Positions 26,319 through 35,264 of a stretch of DNA of 64,000 nt are shown piece after piece. The notes beneath the pieces were generated by a model. That model did not search any database, had not been told where the DNA came from, and was given only the letters and a program-made list of their open reading frames with translations. The position numbers were made by a program, and so were the translations under genes. Positions within the stretch are counted from its first letter, which is position 1. Each line of letters begins with the position of its first letter. This DNA is from Yoonia sediminilitoris (GTDB lineage: Bacteria > Pseudomonadota > Alphaproteobacteria > Rhodobacterales > Rhodobacteraceae). The stretch is from positions 79,401 to 143,400 of the forward strand of contig NZ_QBUD01000011.1 of the NCBI RefSeq assembly GCF_003058085.1, read 5' to 3'.

Positions 26319-27133
26319 TTGATCAGTTCCAGCCATTGGTGCAGCGCGGCAACTGCCTGTGGTTCATCCAGAAAAGGCACATGGCCGCGCCCCGGGATTT
26401 CTGCGCTGATCATATCAGGGCGGCGGCGGGCCATTTCGGCGGCAGTTTCCGCGGTCAACAGGTCCGAATTGGCCCCCCGGATCAGAGCGATCGGCAGACC
26501 GTCGAGCGCATCGAAAAGTGGCCACAGGTCGGGGGTCGGTTGCGCCCCCGCCGCGACCACCGCGTCGCGCAATTTGGGGTCGTAGCGTATGACCAGCCCG
26601 TCGGGTGTTTCGCGGTAATGGGCCGTGACTTCGGCCAGCCAGCGGTCCATCGGGACTCCGGTAAAATGGGTCCACTGCTGGTCGCGGAATTTGGCGGCTT
26701 CGGCATAGGTTTTCTGCGCGGGGTTGCGCCCGATGTAATCCATGATGACGTCAAGACCCTTGGGCGCGATCTCTGGCCCGATATCGTTCAGGGCGACACC
26801 CAGCAGGCGGTCCTTGGCGGTTGCGGCCAGCATCATCCCGATCAGCCCGCCGCGCGACGTGCCGAGGATTGCAGCCTGCGCCAGCCCCAGATGATCCATC
26901 AGGGCCAACACGTCAGCGGCTTCCTGCGGGATGGTGTAGCTGGCGGGGTCTGCCCAGTCGGATTGCCCGCGTCCGCGATAGTCCGGCCGGATCAGCCGGA
27001 CGGGCAAGAGCGGAGCCACATGATCAAAGTCGCGCCCGTTGCGGGTGAGGCCTGCCAGCGCGATCACTGGCGTGCCTGTGCCTGCGTCACTGTAATTCAG
27101 TGTCAGCCCGTCAGTGCTTTGAAAAGTCGGCAT
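26315..27133 (-). CDS. Alpha/beta hydrolase
   Basis: A 272-residue alpha/beta-hydrolase with the sequence RPDYRGRGQSDW before the nucleophile elbow GTSRGG (Ser93) and a late His in GRGHVPFL. The broad pattern fits esterase, lactonase or haloalkane-type members, so no substrate is claimed. The ATG shares one base with the TAA stop of the haloacid dehalogenase upstream, and its own stop overlaps the dehydratase start, so the three genes form a tight operon. Confidence 0.88.
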   Translation of the reverse strand: MPTFQSTDGLTLNYSDAGTGTPVIALAGLTRNGRDFDHVAPLLPVRLIRPDYRGRGQSDWADPASYTIPQEAADVLALMDHLGLAQAAILGTSRGGLIGMMLAATAKDRLLGVALNDIGPEIAPKGLDVIMDYIGRNPAQKTYAEAAKFRDQQWTHFTGVPMDRWLAEVTAHYRETPDGLVIRYDPKLRDAVVAAGAQPTPDLWPLFDALDGLPIALIRGANSDLLTAETAAEMARRRPDMISAEIPGRGHVPFLDEPQAVAALHQWLELIK

Positions 27134-27810
27134 TAAATCAGCTCCGGTATGGTGGTCAGGTCAGGCAGTATGTGATGCGGTGTGGCATATAACCGGTCCA
27201 TCGGTTCCCCCGCGCGGTTGACCCACGCGGTCTGGAACCCATAGCCTGCGGCACCTGCTGCGTCCCAGCCGTTGGAGGATACAAACAACACCTCGGTTTT
27301 GGCACATTGGAAATGATCCCCGACCAGATCGTAGACAGAGTGGTGTGGCTTGAAAACCTGCACATCTTCGACAGACAGGACCGCATCCAAAAGCGGGCCG
27401 AGCGCGGCGGAATTAACGGCGCCTTCCAGCATTGCGGGTGATCCATTAGACAGAATGGCGGTCTTCATGCCGCGGTCGCGCAGGCTGCGCAACATGGCGG
27501 GGACTTCGGGGTAGGCGCGCAATTCCCAATAAAGCTCCAGCAGACGAGCGCGGGTCGCTGCATTGTCAAGCCCGCTGGCCTCCAATGCCCAATCAAGACC
27601 ATCCTGCGTGACCTGCCAGAAATCGCAATGCTGGCCTGCGACAGCACGCAGCCACGTATATTGCAATTGCTTCAGTCGCCAGTCACGGGCAATGGCCGGC
27701 CAGACGTCGGCCAATGCGGCATGGTCCGGTTCGCGCGCCGCCTGGGCCGCGGCGGCGCCAACATCAAACAAGGTGCCATAGGCATCAAAAACACAGGTTG
27801 TCATCGGCAT
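27133..27810 (-). CDS. Haloacid dehalogenase type II
   Basis: HAD motifs: the nucleophile Asp in VFDAYGTLFD near residue 9, motif II AILSNGSP, the Lys in QVFKPHHSVYDLV and the final acidic motif SSNGWDAAGAAGYG. This order fits L-2-haloacid dehalogenases (type II), which hydrolyse 2-haloacids to 2-hydroxyacids. Natural substrates may differ. I start it at the ATG at 27810, which follows GAGAGGGG; the longer frame to 27933 has no homologous N-terminus. Confidence 0.9.
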   Translation of the reverse strand: MPMTTCVFDAYGTLFDVGAAAAQAAREPDHAALADVWPAIARDWRLKQLQYTWLRAVAGQHCDFWQVTQDGLDWALEASGLDNAATRARLLELYWELRAYPEVPAMLRSLRDRGMKTAILSNGSPAMLEGAVNSAALGPLLDAVLSVEDVQVFKPHHSVYDLVGDHFQCAKTEVLFVSSNGWDAAGAAGYGFQTAWVNRAGEPMDRLYATPHHILPDLTTIPELI

Positions 27811-27939
27811 CGCTGTCCCCTCTCGCGATTCAGATGGTGTCATGGCGACGTTGGGGGGGAAAGGGGGAAAGAGATTTGCAATGTCGGGTTTGGGCACGTA
27901 TGCCCGTTGACGAATCCGAAAAAGGAAAGGCAATCAGCG

Positions 27940-28374
27940 ATGACACAGGCAAAAGAAGGCGACACAGTTCGTATCAACTATACCGGCACATTGCAGGGCG
28001 GAGATGTGTTTGACAGCTCGCAAGGGCGTGAACCACTGGAGTTTGTTGTAGGTGGCGGGCAGATCATTCCGGGTCTGGATGCGGCTATTCCCGGCATGGC
28101 GGTTGGGGACACCAAGACAGTTGAAGTGCACTGCGACAAGGCCTACGGCCCCGTCAATGAAGATGCGCGTCAGGCAATTCCGCGCAGTGAAATCCCCGAG
28201 GATATTCCGGTCACACCGGGAACGCAGTTGCAAATGCAGACGCCACAAGGGCAGGTCGTGCCGGTCGTCGTGGCCGAAGTGACCGAAGCAGAGGTGACGC
28301 TGGACGCCAATCACCCGCTGGCTGGCCAGGATCTGACCTTTGCCATCGAAATCGTCGGAATTGATGCGGGGTGA
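27940..28374 (+). CDS. FKBP-type peptidyl-prolyl cis-trans isomerase (SlyD-like)
   Basis: The 144-residue protein opens with KEGDTVRINYTGTLQGGDVFDSS (quoted by its beginning KEGDTVRINYTGTL), the FKBP beta-strand and active-site region, then FVVGGGQIIPGLD. An IF-type insert at about residues 65-115 contains YGPVNEDARQAIPRSEIP, as in SlyD chaperones, but the His-rich metal-binding tail of E. coli SlyD is absent. The start is the ATG at 27940 behind AAAGGAAAGG. It probably helps protein folding in the cytoplasm. It is convergent with fabI across a REP element. Confidence 0.92.
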   Translation: MTQAKEGDTVRINYTGTLQGGDVFDSSQGREPLEFVVGGGQIIPGLDAAIPGMAVGDTKTVEVHCDKAYGPVNEDARQAIPRSEIPEDIPVTPGTQLQMQTPQGQVVPVVVAEVTEAEVTLDANHPLAGQDLTFAIEIVGIDAG

Positions 28375-28385
28375 GTTTGCCAGAC

Positions 28386-28410
28386 CGTAAGATGGGTCTT
28401 AACCCATCCC
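28386..28410 (-). repeat. REP-like palindromic element 1
   Basis: CGTAAGATGGGTC, a TTAA-type loop and ACCCATCCC form a stem. It is the inverse of the element at 31585 and lies between convergent fkbp and fabI genes. The related family also occurs at 32114 and 53053-53112. Placement between convergent genes is typical of REP sequences. Confidence 0.75.
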
Positions 28411-28414
28411 GTGC

Positions 28415-29206
28415 TTAGGACATATTTTCGATCTGGGGCATGCCCAGAACGTGAAAGCCGCCATCAACGCGGATGATCTCGCCAGTGGTGCAGGCACCGG
28501 CGTCGGATGCCAGATAGACAGCCGTGCCACCGACCGCTTCCAGTGTCGCATTGGCCCGCATCGGGGCATTCTCCTGCGTATGGCGAAAGGTGCGGCGGGC
28601 GCCAGTGATGGCGGCCCCGGCCAGTGTTTTCATCGGGCCGGGGCTGATCGCATTCACCCGAATGCCGCGGGGCCCCAGATCATTTGCCAGATAGCGGGTG
28701 GCGCTTTCCAACGCGGCCTTTGCCACGCCCATGACGTTATAAAAGGGCGTCACCCGGTTTGACCCCTCATAGGTCAGGGTCAGCAGGGTGCCTCCGTCGG
28801 GCATCATTTCGGACGCGCGCCGCGCCACATCAATGAAGGAATAGCAGGAAATCGTCAGTGAATTCTGGAAATTCGCGCGCGAGGTCTGTGAAATACCGCC
28901 CTTCAATTCCTCCTTGTCGGAATAGGCAATGGCATGCACCAGAAAATCCAGCTTGCCCCATTGGTCCTTGAGCATCCCAAACGCCGCGTCCATGCTGGCA
29001 TCGTCTGTGACGTCCAGATCGACCATCATGTCGGATCCGACCGACTGGGCCAGCGGCTCAAGCCGTTTGCCAAAGGCCTCGCCTTGATAGGAAAAGGCAA
29101 GTTCGGCGCCAGCTTCCGACATGGATTTTGCAATGCCCCATGCGATGGATCGCTCGTTGGCCACGCCCATGACCAGACCGCGTTTGCCTTGCATTGAAAT
29201 GGTCAT
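28415..29206 (-). CDS. fabI: Enoyl-[acyl-carrier-protein] reductase (NADH) FabI
   Basis: FabI performs the last reduction of each fatty-acid elongation cycle. The cofactor-binding start GKRGLVMGVANERSIAWG is the enoyl-reductase variant of the SDR motif. The active site shows F-Y-N-V-M-G-V-A-K, that is Tyr-x6-Lys in the sense of the FabI family. The protein (263 residues) ends in a typical short tail. The CAGGAG serving as its ribosome binding site is the last sense codons of fabB, six bases away, so the two are co-transcribed. Order in the operon: fabA, fabB, fabI. Confidence 0.96.
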   Translation of the reverse strand: MTISMQGKRGLVMGVANERSIAWGIAKSMSEAGAELAFSYQGEAFGKRLEPLAQSVGSDMMVDLDVTDDASMDAAFGMLKDQWGKLDFLVHAIAYSDKEELKGGISQTSRANFQNSLTISCYSFIDVARRASEMMPDGGTLLTLTYEGSNRVTPFYNVMGVAKAALESATRYLANDLGPRGIRVNAISPGPMKTLAGAAITGARRTFRHTQENAPMRANATLEAVGGTAVYLASDAGACTTGEIIRVDGGFHVLGMPQIENMS

Positions 29207-29212
29207 GACGAC

Positions 29213-30442
29213 TTACTCCTGAAACTTGGACAACAACATCGACCCGTTTGTGCCTCCAAACCCGAAAGAGTTTGTCATCACCGTATCAAGGCCCGCATCT
29301 TCGACCAGAACCGTCGCGATTTCGGACGGATCAAGGGCGGGATCAAGCGTTTCCACATTGATAGATGGGGCGATGAAATCATCCTGCAGCATCAACAGGC
29401 AATAGATCGCTTCTTGCGCGCCGGTTGCCCCCTGGGAGTGTCCGGTCATGGATTTGGTTGAACTGATCGGCGGTGTCGCCCCCTGCCCAAAGACCCGGCG
29501 CACCGCTTCGACTTCGCCCACATCGCCCACCGGGGTCGATGTGCCATGTGCGTTGATATAGCTGACCTTGCGGCCCTCGGGGATCGTTTGCAGAGCAAGC
29601 CGCATCGCCCGTTCGCCGCCTTCGCCGGAAGGGGCCACCATGTCGTGCCCGTCCGATGTGGCTGCATAGCCGGTCACTTCGGCATATATCTTGGCCCCGC
29701 GTGCTTGTGCATGTTCAAGCGACTCCAGAACCACGATGCCGCCGCCGCCCGCGATCACAAAACCGTCGCGGTTGGCGTCGAAGGCGCGGGAAGCTTTCTC
29801 AGGTGTATCGTTATACTTCGATGACATGGCCCCCATGGCGTCAAACAGGCACGACAGGGTCCAGTCCAACTCTTCGCCGCCACCTGCAAACATCACATCC
29901 TGCTTGCCCATCATGATCTGTTCGGCCGCGTTACCGATGCAGTGCAGGCTTGTCGAACAGGCCGAGGTGATCGAATAGTTGATCCCCTTGATCTTGAAGG
30001 CCGTCGACAGGTTGGCCGACACGGTCGACGACATGCATTTGGGCACTGCAAACGGGCCGATTCGCTTGGTCGCGCCGGTTTTCTTGACGACCTCATGTGC
30101 CGCCAGCATCGCCGACGTGGACGGCCCGCCGGAACCCGCGACCAAACCGGTGCGCGGATGCGAGATCACGGCCTCTTCCAGTCCGGAATCAGCGATCGCC
30201 TGCTGCATGGCGATATGGGCATAGGCTGCACCGGGCCCCATGAAGCGCAGCGTGCGTTTGTCGATATGGTCGGCCACGTCGATCTTGAGCGTGCCTGCGA
30301 TCTGGCTGCGAAAGCCGTGCTCGGCCATCTCGGGCGAGGCTTCGATCCCCGATTGGCCCGCCTTGAGGGCGGCCGTGACCTCTGCCGCATTGTTGCCAAT
30401 GGGCGATACGATGCCAAGACCGGTGATGACGACGCGGCGCAT
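29213..30442 (-). CDS. fabB: 3-oxoacyl-ACP synthase I FabB
   Basis: Condensing enzyme that elongates cis-unsaturated acyl chains after the FabA isomerisation. The catalytic triad is present as Cys in [11 protein letters not shown], His in [11 protein letters not shown] and His in [10 protein letters not shown]. The 409-residue length and the adjacent fabA support FabB over FabF. The start is ATG behind GGAG. Pairing with fabA makes this the anaerobic unsaturated fatty-acid branch. Confidence 0.96.
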   Translation of the reverse strand: MRRVVITGLGIVSPIGNNAAEVTAALKAGQSGIEASPEMAEHGFRSQIAGTLKIDVADHIDKRTLRFMGPGAAYAHIAMQQAIADSGLEEAVISHPRTGLVAGSGGPSTSAMLAAHEVVKKTGATKRIGPFAVPKCMSSTVSANLSTAFKIKGINYSITSACSTSLHCIGNAAEQIMMGKQDVMFAGGGEELDWTLSCLFDAMGAMSSKYNDTPEKASRAFDANRDGFVIAGGGGIVVLESLEHAQARGAKIYAEVTGYAATSDGHDMVAPSGEGGERAMRLALQTIPEGRKVSYINAHGTSTPVGDVGEVEAVRRVFGQGATPPISSTKSMTGHSQGATGAQEAIYCLLMLQDDFIAPSINVETLDPALDPSEIATVLVEDAGLDTVMTNSFGFGGTNGSMLLSKFQE

Positions 30443-30478
30443 GGGCGCACTCCTTTTCGTTTAAGCTCGTTCAGGTGC

Positions 30479-30988
30479 CTAGTTTTCAGACAAAGCGACC
30501 TTCATGTCCTTGACTTGATAAATGACTTCGCCATCGGCCTCAACGATGCCATCGGCCACGCCCATGGTGAGACGGCGGGTTTGCAGCGCCTTGGTGAAAT
30601 CAATCTTGTAGGTCAACATTTTGCGATCAGGGCGGACCATGCCGGTCAGCTTGACCTCGCCGACACCCAGCGCATAGCCGCGCCCCTGCCAGCCGCGCCA
30701 GCCAAGGTTGAAACCGGTCAGCTGCCACAGGCCATCAAGCCCCAGACAGCCGGGCATGATCGGGTTGCCGGGGAAGTGGCATTCAAAAAACCAAAGGTCG
30801 GGGGTGATGTCGAACTCTGCGACAACATGTCCTTTTCCATGCGCACCACCATCACCAGAGATATCGGTGATCCGATCCATCATGAGCATCGGGGGGGCTG
30901 GCAATTGCGCGTTTCCGGGGCCAAACAGGTCGCCTGCGGCGCATTTGAGCAAGTCTTCCTTAGTGAAACTGGATGGAAAGTCCGCCAT
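30479..30988 (-). CDS. fabA: 3-hydroxydecanoyl-ACP dehydratase/isomerase FabA
   Basis: FabA introduces the cis double bond at C10. The protein (169 residues) has the hot-dog helix with [21 protein letters not shown], abbreviated here to [13 protein letters not shown], giving the catalytic His, and an Asp in GLDGLW. It is the first gene of the fabA-fabB-fabI operon, and the Fur-family gene irr reads away from it, so their regulatory regions may be shared. Confidence 0.96.
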   Translation of the reverse strand: MADFPSSFTKEDLLKCAAGDLFGPGNAQLPAPPMLMMDRITDISGDGGAHGKGHVVAEFDITPDLWFFECHFPGNPIMPGCLGLDGLWQLTGFNLGWRGWQGRGYALGVGEVKLTGMVRPDRKMLTYKIDFTKALQTRRLTMGVADGIVEADGEVIYQVKDMKVALSEN

Positions 30989-31148
30989 GGTGCTGGTCTC
31001 ATTCTCTTGAACTAAATTTTACGACGTCTATCATCGAGGGGTTTGAAAGAGCAAGCGCGGGCTCTACGTACCTTGCCATGCGCGAATTGCAATTGAATTT
31101 CGGGTGTCTTTTCCGCTATATGTGCCAAATCAAAGAGAGTGGCGACCC

Positions 31149-31565
31149 ATGATGGATGTTGAAACAGAGCGAAGTGCGCATTGGCTTGCAGGGGCGGGGC
31201 TGCGTCCGACCCGCCAGCGACTGACGCTTGCAGCACTGCTGGTCGGCGACGGTCAAGACCGTCATGTCACAGCGGAAGGGCTGTTTGATGCGGCCTCTGC
31301 CGCAGGCGAGAAAGTGTCGCTTGCAACGGTTTACAACACGTTGCGGGCGTTTTGCGACGCCGGACTGGTGCGTGAAATCACAGTTGATGGGTCAAAAAGC
31401 TATTTCGATACCAACATGACAGATCATCCCCATTTTTATTGGGAAGATAACGCCAGCCTGACAGATGCGCCCGCGGAACAGCTTGAAATTTGCAGATTGC
31501 CCAATGCGCCTGAGGGCGCTGAGATTGCGTCAGTTGATGTGGTGATCCGGCTGCGGCGAAAATAA
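31149..31565 (+). CDS. irr: Irr, Fur-family iron-responsive transcriptional regulator
   Basis: The protein is 138 residues. The winged-helix begins LRPTRQRLTLAALL and carries the recognition region VSLATVYNTLRAFCDAGLV. The metal/haem region DHPHFYWEDN follows. Irr is typical of Rhizobiales and Rhodobacterales, where it controls iron and haem genes and senses haem. The ATG at 31149 is followed by a second Met; upstream frames starting at 31104 are not conserved-looking. Divergence from fabA is common in this family. I saw no clear ICE box that I could assign. Confidence 0.93.
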   Translation: MMDVETERSAHWLAGAGLRPTRQRLTLAALLVGDGQDRHVTAEGLFDAASAAGEKVSLATVYNTLRAFCDAGLVREITVDGSKSYFDTNMTDHPHFYWEDNASLTDAPAEQLEICRLPNAPEGAEIASVDVVIRLRRK

Positions 31566-31584
31566 GTTCGCCTTATTAAGGGGC

Positions 31585-31608
31585 GATGGGTCAAGACCCA
31601 TCTTACGG
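31585..31608 (+). repeat. REP-like palindromic element 2
   Basis: GATGGGTCAAGACCCATC followed by TTACGG: a 7-base stem, a short loop and a conserved 3' tail. It lies between irr and the RAYT gene and is a near-exact inverse of the element at 28386. Confidence 0.8.
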
Positions 31609-31657
31609 TCTGGCATCTGTTTACCTTGCATTAACGATGGTCGCGCAGATTGCGATA

Positions 31658-32203
31658 ATGACAAATTATCGACGCCGCTACGTGCCAGGGGGCACCTATT
31701 TCTTTACCGTGCGCTTGCAGGACCCGCGATCTGACCTGTTGATCAGGCGGATCGATGTGCTGCGCGACGCAACGAAGCTGTGCAAGAAACGCTGGCCGTT
31801 TGATATCGTCGGGGCTGTCATCCTGCCCGGCAAGCTGCACATGATCTGGACATTGCCAAATGGGGATGCGGGGTTTTCCAAACGCTGGCGCTTGATAAAA
31901 TCCACCTTTTCGCGCCATGTGCCTGCACCTGACTACATTGCCCCAAATCACCAGCGCCGCGGCGAAAAGGGGATTTGGCAGCGCAGGTTCTGGGAACATG
32001 TCATCCGCGATGACGAGGATTTTGCGCTGCACATGCATCTCATCTTGGCGGCGCCTGTGCACGCGGGTCTTGTCAAGCGCCCAACCGAGTGGCCTCATTC
32101 GTCATTGCAGCATCGTAAGATGGATCTTGATCCATCCCCGCCTAAAACCACTGCCCTGGCTCCATCAGGCCAAGATCGAAAAGCTGCTGTGAGTGCCAAT
32201 TGA
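31658..32203 (+). CDS. REP-associated tyrosine transposase-like protein (RAYT), catalytic residues apparently lost
   Basis: RAYT proteins (Y1 HUH-transposase relatives) mobilise or maintain REP elements. This 181-residue protein starts MTNYRRRYVPGGTYFFTVRL and continues with the family segments WTLPNGDAGFSKRWRLIKS and WQRRFWEHVIRDDEDF. The usual MPNH-x-H or LPDH-x-H metal site reads LPGKLHMIW here, so the first His is Lys. The region that normally carries the catalytic tyrosine (D-Y-I-H-Y-N-P-V type) reads HLILAAPVHAGL, without Tyr. Its C-terminal codons run through a REP element at 32114-32139, and the frame overlaps the end of the convergent gene. It may be inactive or domesticated. Confidence 0.85.
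   Translation: MTNYRRRYVPGGTYFFTVRLQDPRSDLLIRRIDVLRDATKLCKKRWPFDIVGAVILPGKLHMIWTLPNGDAGFSKRWRLIKSTFSRHVPAPDYIAPNHQRRGEKGIWQRRFWEHVIRDDEDFALHMHLILAAPVHAGLVKRPTEWPHSSLQHRKMDLDPSPPKTTALAPSGQDRKAAVSAN
32114..32139 (-). repeat. REP-like palindromic element 3, inside the 3' end of the RAYT frame
   Basis: CGTAAGATGGATC, TTG, then ATCCATCCCC. Compared with copies 1 and 2 the stem reads GGATC/GATCC instead of GGGTC/GACCC, so both sides changed together. The element is read through as part of the RAYT C-terminus (HRKMDLDPSP). Confidence 0.75.
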
Positions 32204-32993
32204 AGCGAGCCGTGTATTGCCAGCACAGGTTGCCAATCTGATCGCGGCTTCCGGGATTGCGGCGCAGGGCCTTGGCAGTGCGAAATGAGCACACGGCCGC
32301 CGTCGGGCTGTTGTGCCAGGGGCAGGCGTATGTGTTATGTTCGGACAGATTAAACCGCCGATCCGGGCCCATCCGCAAATCAGGCGCGGCCTTGAACAGG
32401 GACATCCGGTCAATCCGGCGCCGGTGTGTGGCCACGTGTTCTTCGAACCGCCAGCGCAACCCGCCAAAAAAATCCAGTTGCCGGTCCAGAAAACCGCCTG
32501 TCTCGTCCTTGCGGGCCAGCGCGTAGTAGCCGGATTTATCCAGATAGGCTGCGGCCTTGTTCACGCCGTCGGGAAAGGCCGTCAGATCATTGGCATAAAG
32601 GTCCACGACATACGTCAGCACCGTATCGCGCCGTTCCTCGGTACAAAAAGCTGCCAGTTCACCCACGCTGCGGTCTTCGCAAAAGGGATAGAACAGATAT
32701 TCGCCGTTGAAACAGTAGTGAATCCATTGCCCCGGTGCGGCACCGATCACAGCGTTCACAATCTCCACCAAGGCAAGATCGGTCAGCACTTCATGATCGA
32801 CGCGGTCGATTTCTGCAGGGATATCCATATCGGCTGCCGCAAAGGCAATGATCTTGGCGAATCCGCAGTTTTGCAGGTGGTCAAACGTGCTGGCGACTTC
32901 GACCTCGTCTTCGACAAGGACAAGGGCGATCGGGCCTTTTGCCAAGGCGCGCCTGCGATCTGCGATCAAGGCTGACAAGTCTGGATAGTGCAT
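32142..32993 (-). CDS. Conserved Rhodobacteraceae protein resembling glycosyltransferase family 2 proteins
   Basis: The 283-residue protein starts at the ATG complement of 32991-32993 (MHYPDLSALIADRR). It has a Rossmann-like opening (IALVLVEDEVEVASTFDHL), aromatic HYCFNGEYLFYPFCE and RQLDFFGGLRWRFEEH, then a Cys-containing CPWHNSPTAAVCSFRTAKAL and the tail LGLMEPGQWF. From memory, close relatives in roseobacters carry this ending and are loosely annotated as glycosyltransferases. I see no DxD motif in the canonical position, so the activity is unproven. It is convergent with the RAYT gene and overlaps its end by 62 bases. It is divergent from miaB. Confidence 0.72.
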   Translation of the reverse strand: MHYPDLSALIADRRRALAKGPIALVLVEDEVEVASTFDHLQNCGFAKIIAFAAADMDIPAEIDRVDHEVLTDLALVEIVNAVIGAAPGQWIHYCFNGEYLFYPFCEDRSVGELAAFCTEERRDTVLTYVVDLYANDLTAFPDGVNKAAAYLDKSGYYALARKDETGGFLDRQLDFFGGLRWRFEEHVATHRRRIDRMSLFKAAPDLRMGPDRRFNLSEHNTYACPWHNSPTAAVCSFRTAKALRRNPGSRDQIGNLCWQYTARFNWHSQQLFDLGLMEPGQWF

Positions 32994-33105
32994 GGCCACC
33001 GATCTTTTCCGGAATTGGCGCAAACTCGCCCAATGTGCCTTGCATTGCAAGCATCTGTCCAAGGCGCTAGAAGGCCGCAATTCTCCTTTATAAAAGAGCT
33101 GATCC

Positions 33106-34416
33106 ATGTCCGCGCCCAAAAAGCTTTTTATCAAAACATATGGCTGTCAGATGAATGTCTACGACAGCGAACGCATGGCCGAGGCGCTGGGTGCCAAAGG
33201 TTATGTGCCGACGGATACCGCGGACGATGCCGATATGATCCTGCTCAATACCTGCCACATCCGCGAAAAGGCCGCCGAAAAGGTCTATTCCGAACTGGGG
33301 CGTTTCAAGGGCCTGAAGGCCGAAAAGCCTGACCTGAAAATCGGTGTCGCGGGCTGTGTCGCGCAGGCAGAAGGCCAGGAGATCATGCGCCGTCAGCCCT
33401 TGGTTGATCTGGTCGTCGGTCCGCAAAGCTATCACCGCCTGCCTGCCATGGATGATGCTGTGCGCAGCGGAGAGAAGGCGCTAGACACGGATTTTCCAGA
33501 GGATGACAAATTCGACACGCTCAGATCCCGCGCCAAGGCCAAGCGGGGTCCGACCGCATTCCTGACTGTGCAGGAAGGTTGCGACAAATTCTGCGCCTTT
33601 TGCGTTGTTCCCTACACCCGTGGTGCCGAAGTATCGCGCCCCGCTGACCGAATCTTCCGTGAAGCACAGGAACTGGTGGATCAGGGCGTGCGCGAGATCA
33701 CCCTGCTGGGCCAGAATGTGAATGCCTATCACGGCCATCCGCAGGGGCTTGCGGGCCTGATCTGGGCGCTCGACAAGATTGACGGGCTTGCCCGCATCCG
33801 TTTCACCACCAGTCACCCCAATGATATGGATGAGGCGCTGATCGCGGCGCACGGCACCTGCGACAAGCTGATGCCCTATCTTCATTTACCTGTGCAATCC
33901 GGCTCTGACCGGATCCTGAAGGCAATGAATCGCAAGCATACCGCCGAAAACTACTTGCGTTTGATCGAACGGATTCGCGCTGCCCGGCCAGACATTCTGC
34001 TGTCGGGCGACTTCATTGTCGGCTTTCCGGGCGAAACCGATCAGGATTTCGAAGATACCATGCAACTGGTCCGCGATGTGCATTACGGACAGGCATATTC
34101 GTTCAAATATTCGACCCGTCCGGGCACCCCCGCCGCTGAAAAACCGCAACTGCCAGAGGACGTGATGAACGAACGGCTGCAACGGCTGCAAGCCTTGTTA
34201 CGCGAACAGCAGCAGGCGACACAGGCGTCGATGGTTGGTCGCGAGGTCAAGGTCCTGTTTGAAAAGGCAGGCCGCGAAGTTGGCCAGATGATCGGCAAGT
34301 CCGAATATCTGCATGCCGTCTATGCAAAGGCCCCCGCCGAAGTGTTGGGGCAGGTGCGCCGGGTCAAGATAATTGAGGACAGCCCCAATTCGCTGGCTGG
34401 TGCCTTGGTCGACTAG
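33106..34416 (+). CDS. miaB: tRNA-2-methylthio-N6-dimethylallyladenosine synthase MiaB
   Basis: MiaB adds a methylthio group to A37 of tRNAs. The N-terminal cluster cysteines are C14 (YGCQMN), C50 (LNTCHIR) and C84 (VAGCVAQ). The radical-SAM cluster is C159, C163 and C166 in [15 protein letters not shown]-terminal TRAM domain follows at roughly residues 370-436. The gene ends TAG inside a perfect 16-base palindrome identical to that at 3655-3670. It lies ahead of pcm in a plus-strand run. Confidence 0.96.
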   Translation: MSAPKKLFIKTYGCQMNVYDSERMAEALGAKGYVPTDTADDADMILLNTCHIREKAAEKVYSELGRFKGLKAEKPDLKIGVAGCVAQAEGQEIMRRQPLVDLVVGPQSYHRLPAMDDAVRSGEKALDTDFPEDDKFDTLRSRAKAKRGPTAFLTVQEGCDKFCAFCVVPYTRGAEVSRPADRIFREAQELVDQGVREITLLGQNVNAYHGHPQGLAGLIWALDKIDGLARIRFTTSHPNDMDEALIAAHGTCDKLMPYLHLPVQSGSDRILKAMNRKHTAENYLRLIERIRAARPDILLSGDFIVGFPGETDQDFEDTMQLVRDVHYGQAYSFKYSTRPGTPAAEKPQLPEDVMNERLQRLQALLREQQQATQASMVGREVKVLFEKAGREVGQMIGKSEYLHAVYAKAPAEVLGQVRRVKIIEDSPNSLAGALVD

Positions 34417-34429
34417 GGTCCTGACCCTA
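34414..34429. repeat. Palindrome TAGGGTCCTGACCCTA after miaB
   Basis: The copy is identical to that at 3655-3670, and its TAG is the miaB stop. Here the downstream gene reads in the same direction, so the motif is not limited to convergent pairs. The role is unknown; a terminator without a U tract or a protein-binding repeat are both possible. Confidence 0.7.
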
Positions 34430-34548
34430 ATCACGCCCTTGTTTTGCGGGCAAAAAATTGTTCGTTCAATTTGCACGGTTCGCCCGTTGCCGCAACTGCC
34501 CATCTGTGGCATGACAGGACTATTGTTCAGAACAAAAGAGTCCTGCCC

Positions 34549-35202
34549 GTGACTGACTATGCCGCCCGCCGTACAATGATGGTCGACACGCAAGTGCGCC
34601 CGTCCGATGTGACGAAATTCCCCATTATTGACGCCATGTTGTCGGTGCCCCGCGAAAGCTTTGTGCCCGGCGCGCTGCGCGAGGCGGCCTATATTGGCGA
34701 AAATCTTGATCTGGGAGACGGGCGCACCCTGCTGGACCCGCGCACCTTTGCCAAGATGCTTGAAGCGCTGGACATCCAGCCCGGCCATGTCGCGCTCGAT
34801 TTGGGGTGCGGGCTGGGATATTCGACGGCGGTTCTGGCGCGCCTGTGCGCATTCGTGGTCGGCGTCGAGGATGACGCGACCCGCGCGGACGAAGCACAAA
34901 GCCTTTTGTCAGAGCTTGGGATCGACAACGCCGCAGTCATCGCGGGGACCTTGAATGAAGGGTCAGCAAAATCAGGGCCTTACGACATCATCCTGATAAA
35001 CGGCGCGGTCGAAGACGTACCGCAGGGACTGCTGGACCAATTGCGCGATGGCGGGCGGATTGCCTGCATCTTTGCCGAAGGAACATTAGGGGTGGTTCGG
35101 GTTGGTCACAAGATCGATGATATGGTGAACTGGCGGTATGCGTTCAACGCTAGTGCACCAATGCTACAGGAATTTGCAAAAAAGCCAGTCTTTACGCTTT
35201 AG
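34549..35202 (+). CDS. pcm: Protein-L-isoaspartate O-methyltransferase family protein
   Basis: The SAM-binding motif I is LDLGCGLGYSTAVLA, and the enzyme-specific DTQVRPSDVTKFPIIDAML and SVPRESFVPG lie ahead of it. The family repairs isoaspartyl residues. In Rhodobacterales this member commonly precedes tolC, as it does here. I use the GTG at 34549 (VTDYAARRTMMVD); an earlier ATG at 34444 has a leader that looks non-coding. 217 residues is typical. Confidence 0.88.
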   Translation: MTDYAARRTMMVDTQVRPSDVTKFPIIDAMLSVPRESFVPGALREAAYIGENLDLGDGRTLLDPRTFAKMLEALDIQPGHVALDLGCGLGYSTAVLARLCAFVVGVEDDATRADEAQSLLSELGIDNAAVIAGTLNEGSAKSGPYDIILINGAVEDVPQGLLDQLRDGGRIACIFAEGTLGVVRVGHKIDDMVNWRYAFNASAPMLQEFAKKPVFTL

Positions 35203-35264
35203 CCCTATTTTCGATGAAGTTGGTGGCCTAAAGTATTGAAAAATATAACGGTGAGGACATCACG

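Noticed and set aside
29942..31015. Long open frame (357 codons) antisense to fabA and fabB
   Set aside because: The opposite strand encodes two certain core enzymes. Long antisense frames are expected in GC-rich DNA, and the translation has no family pattern.
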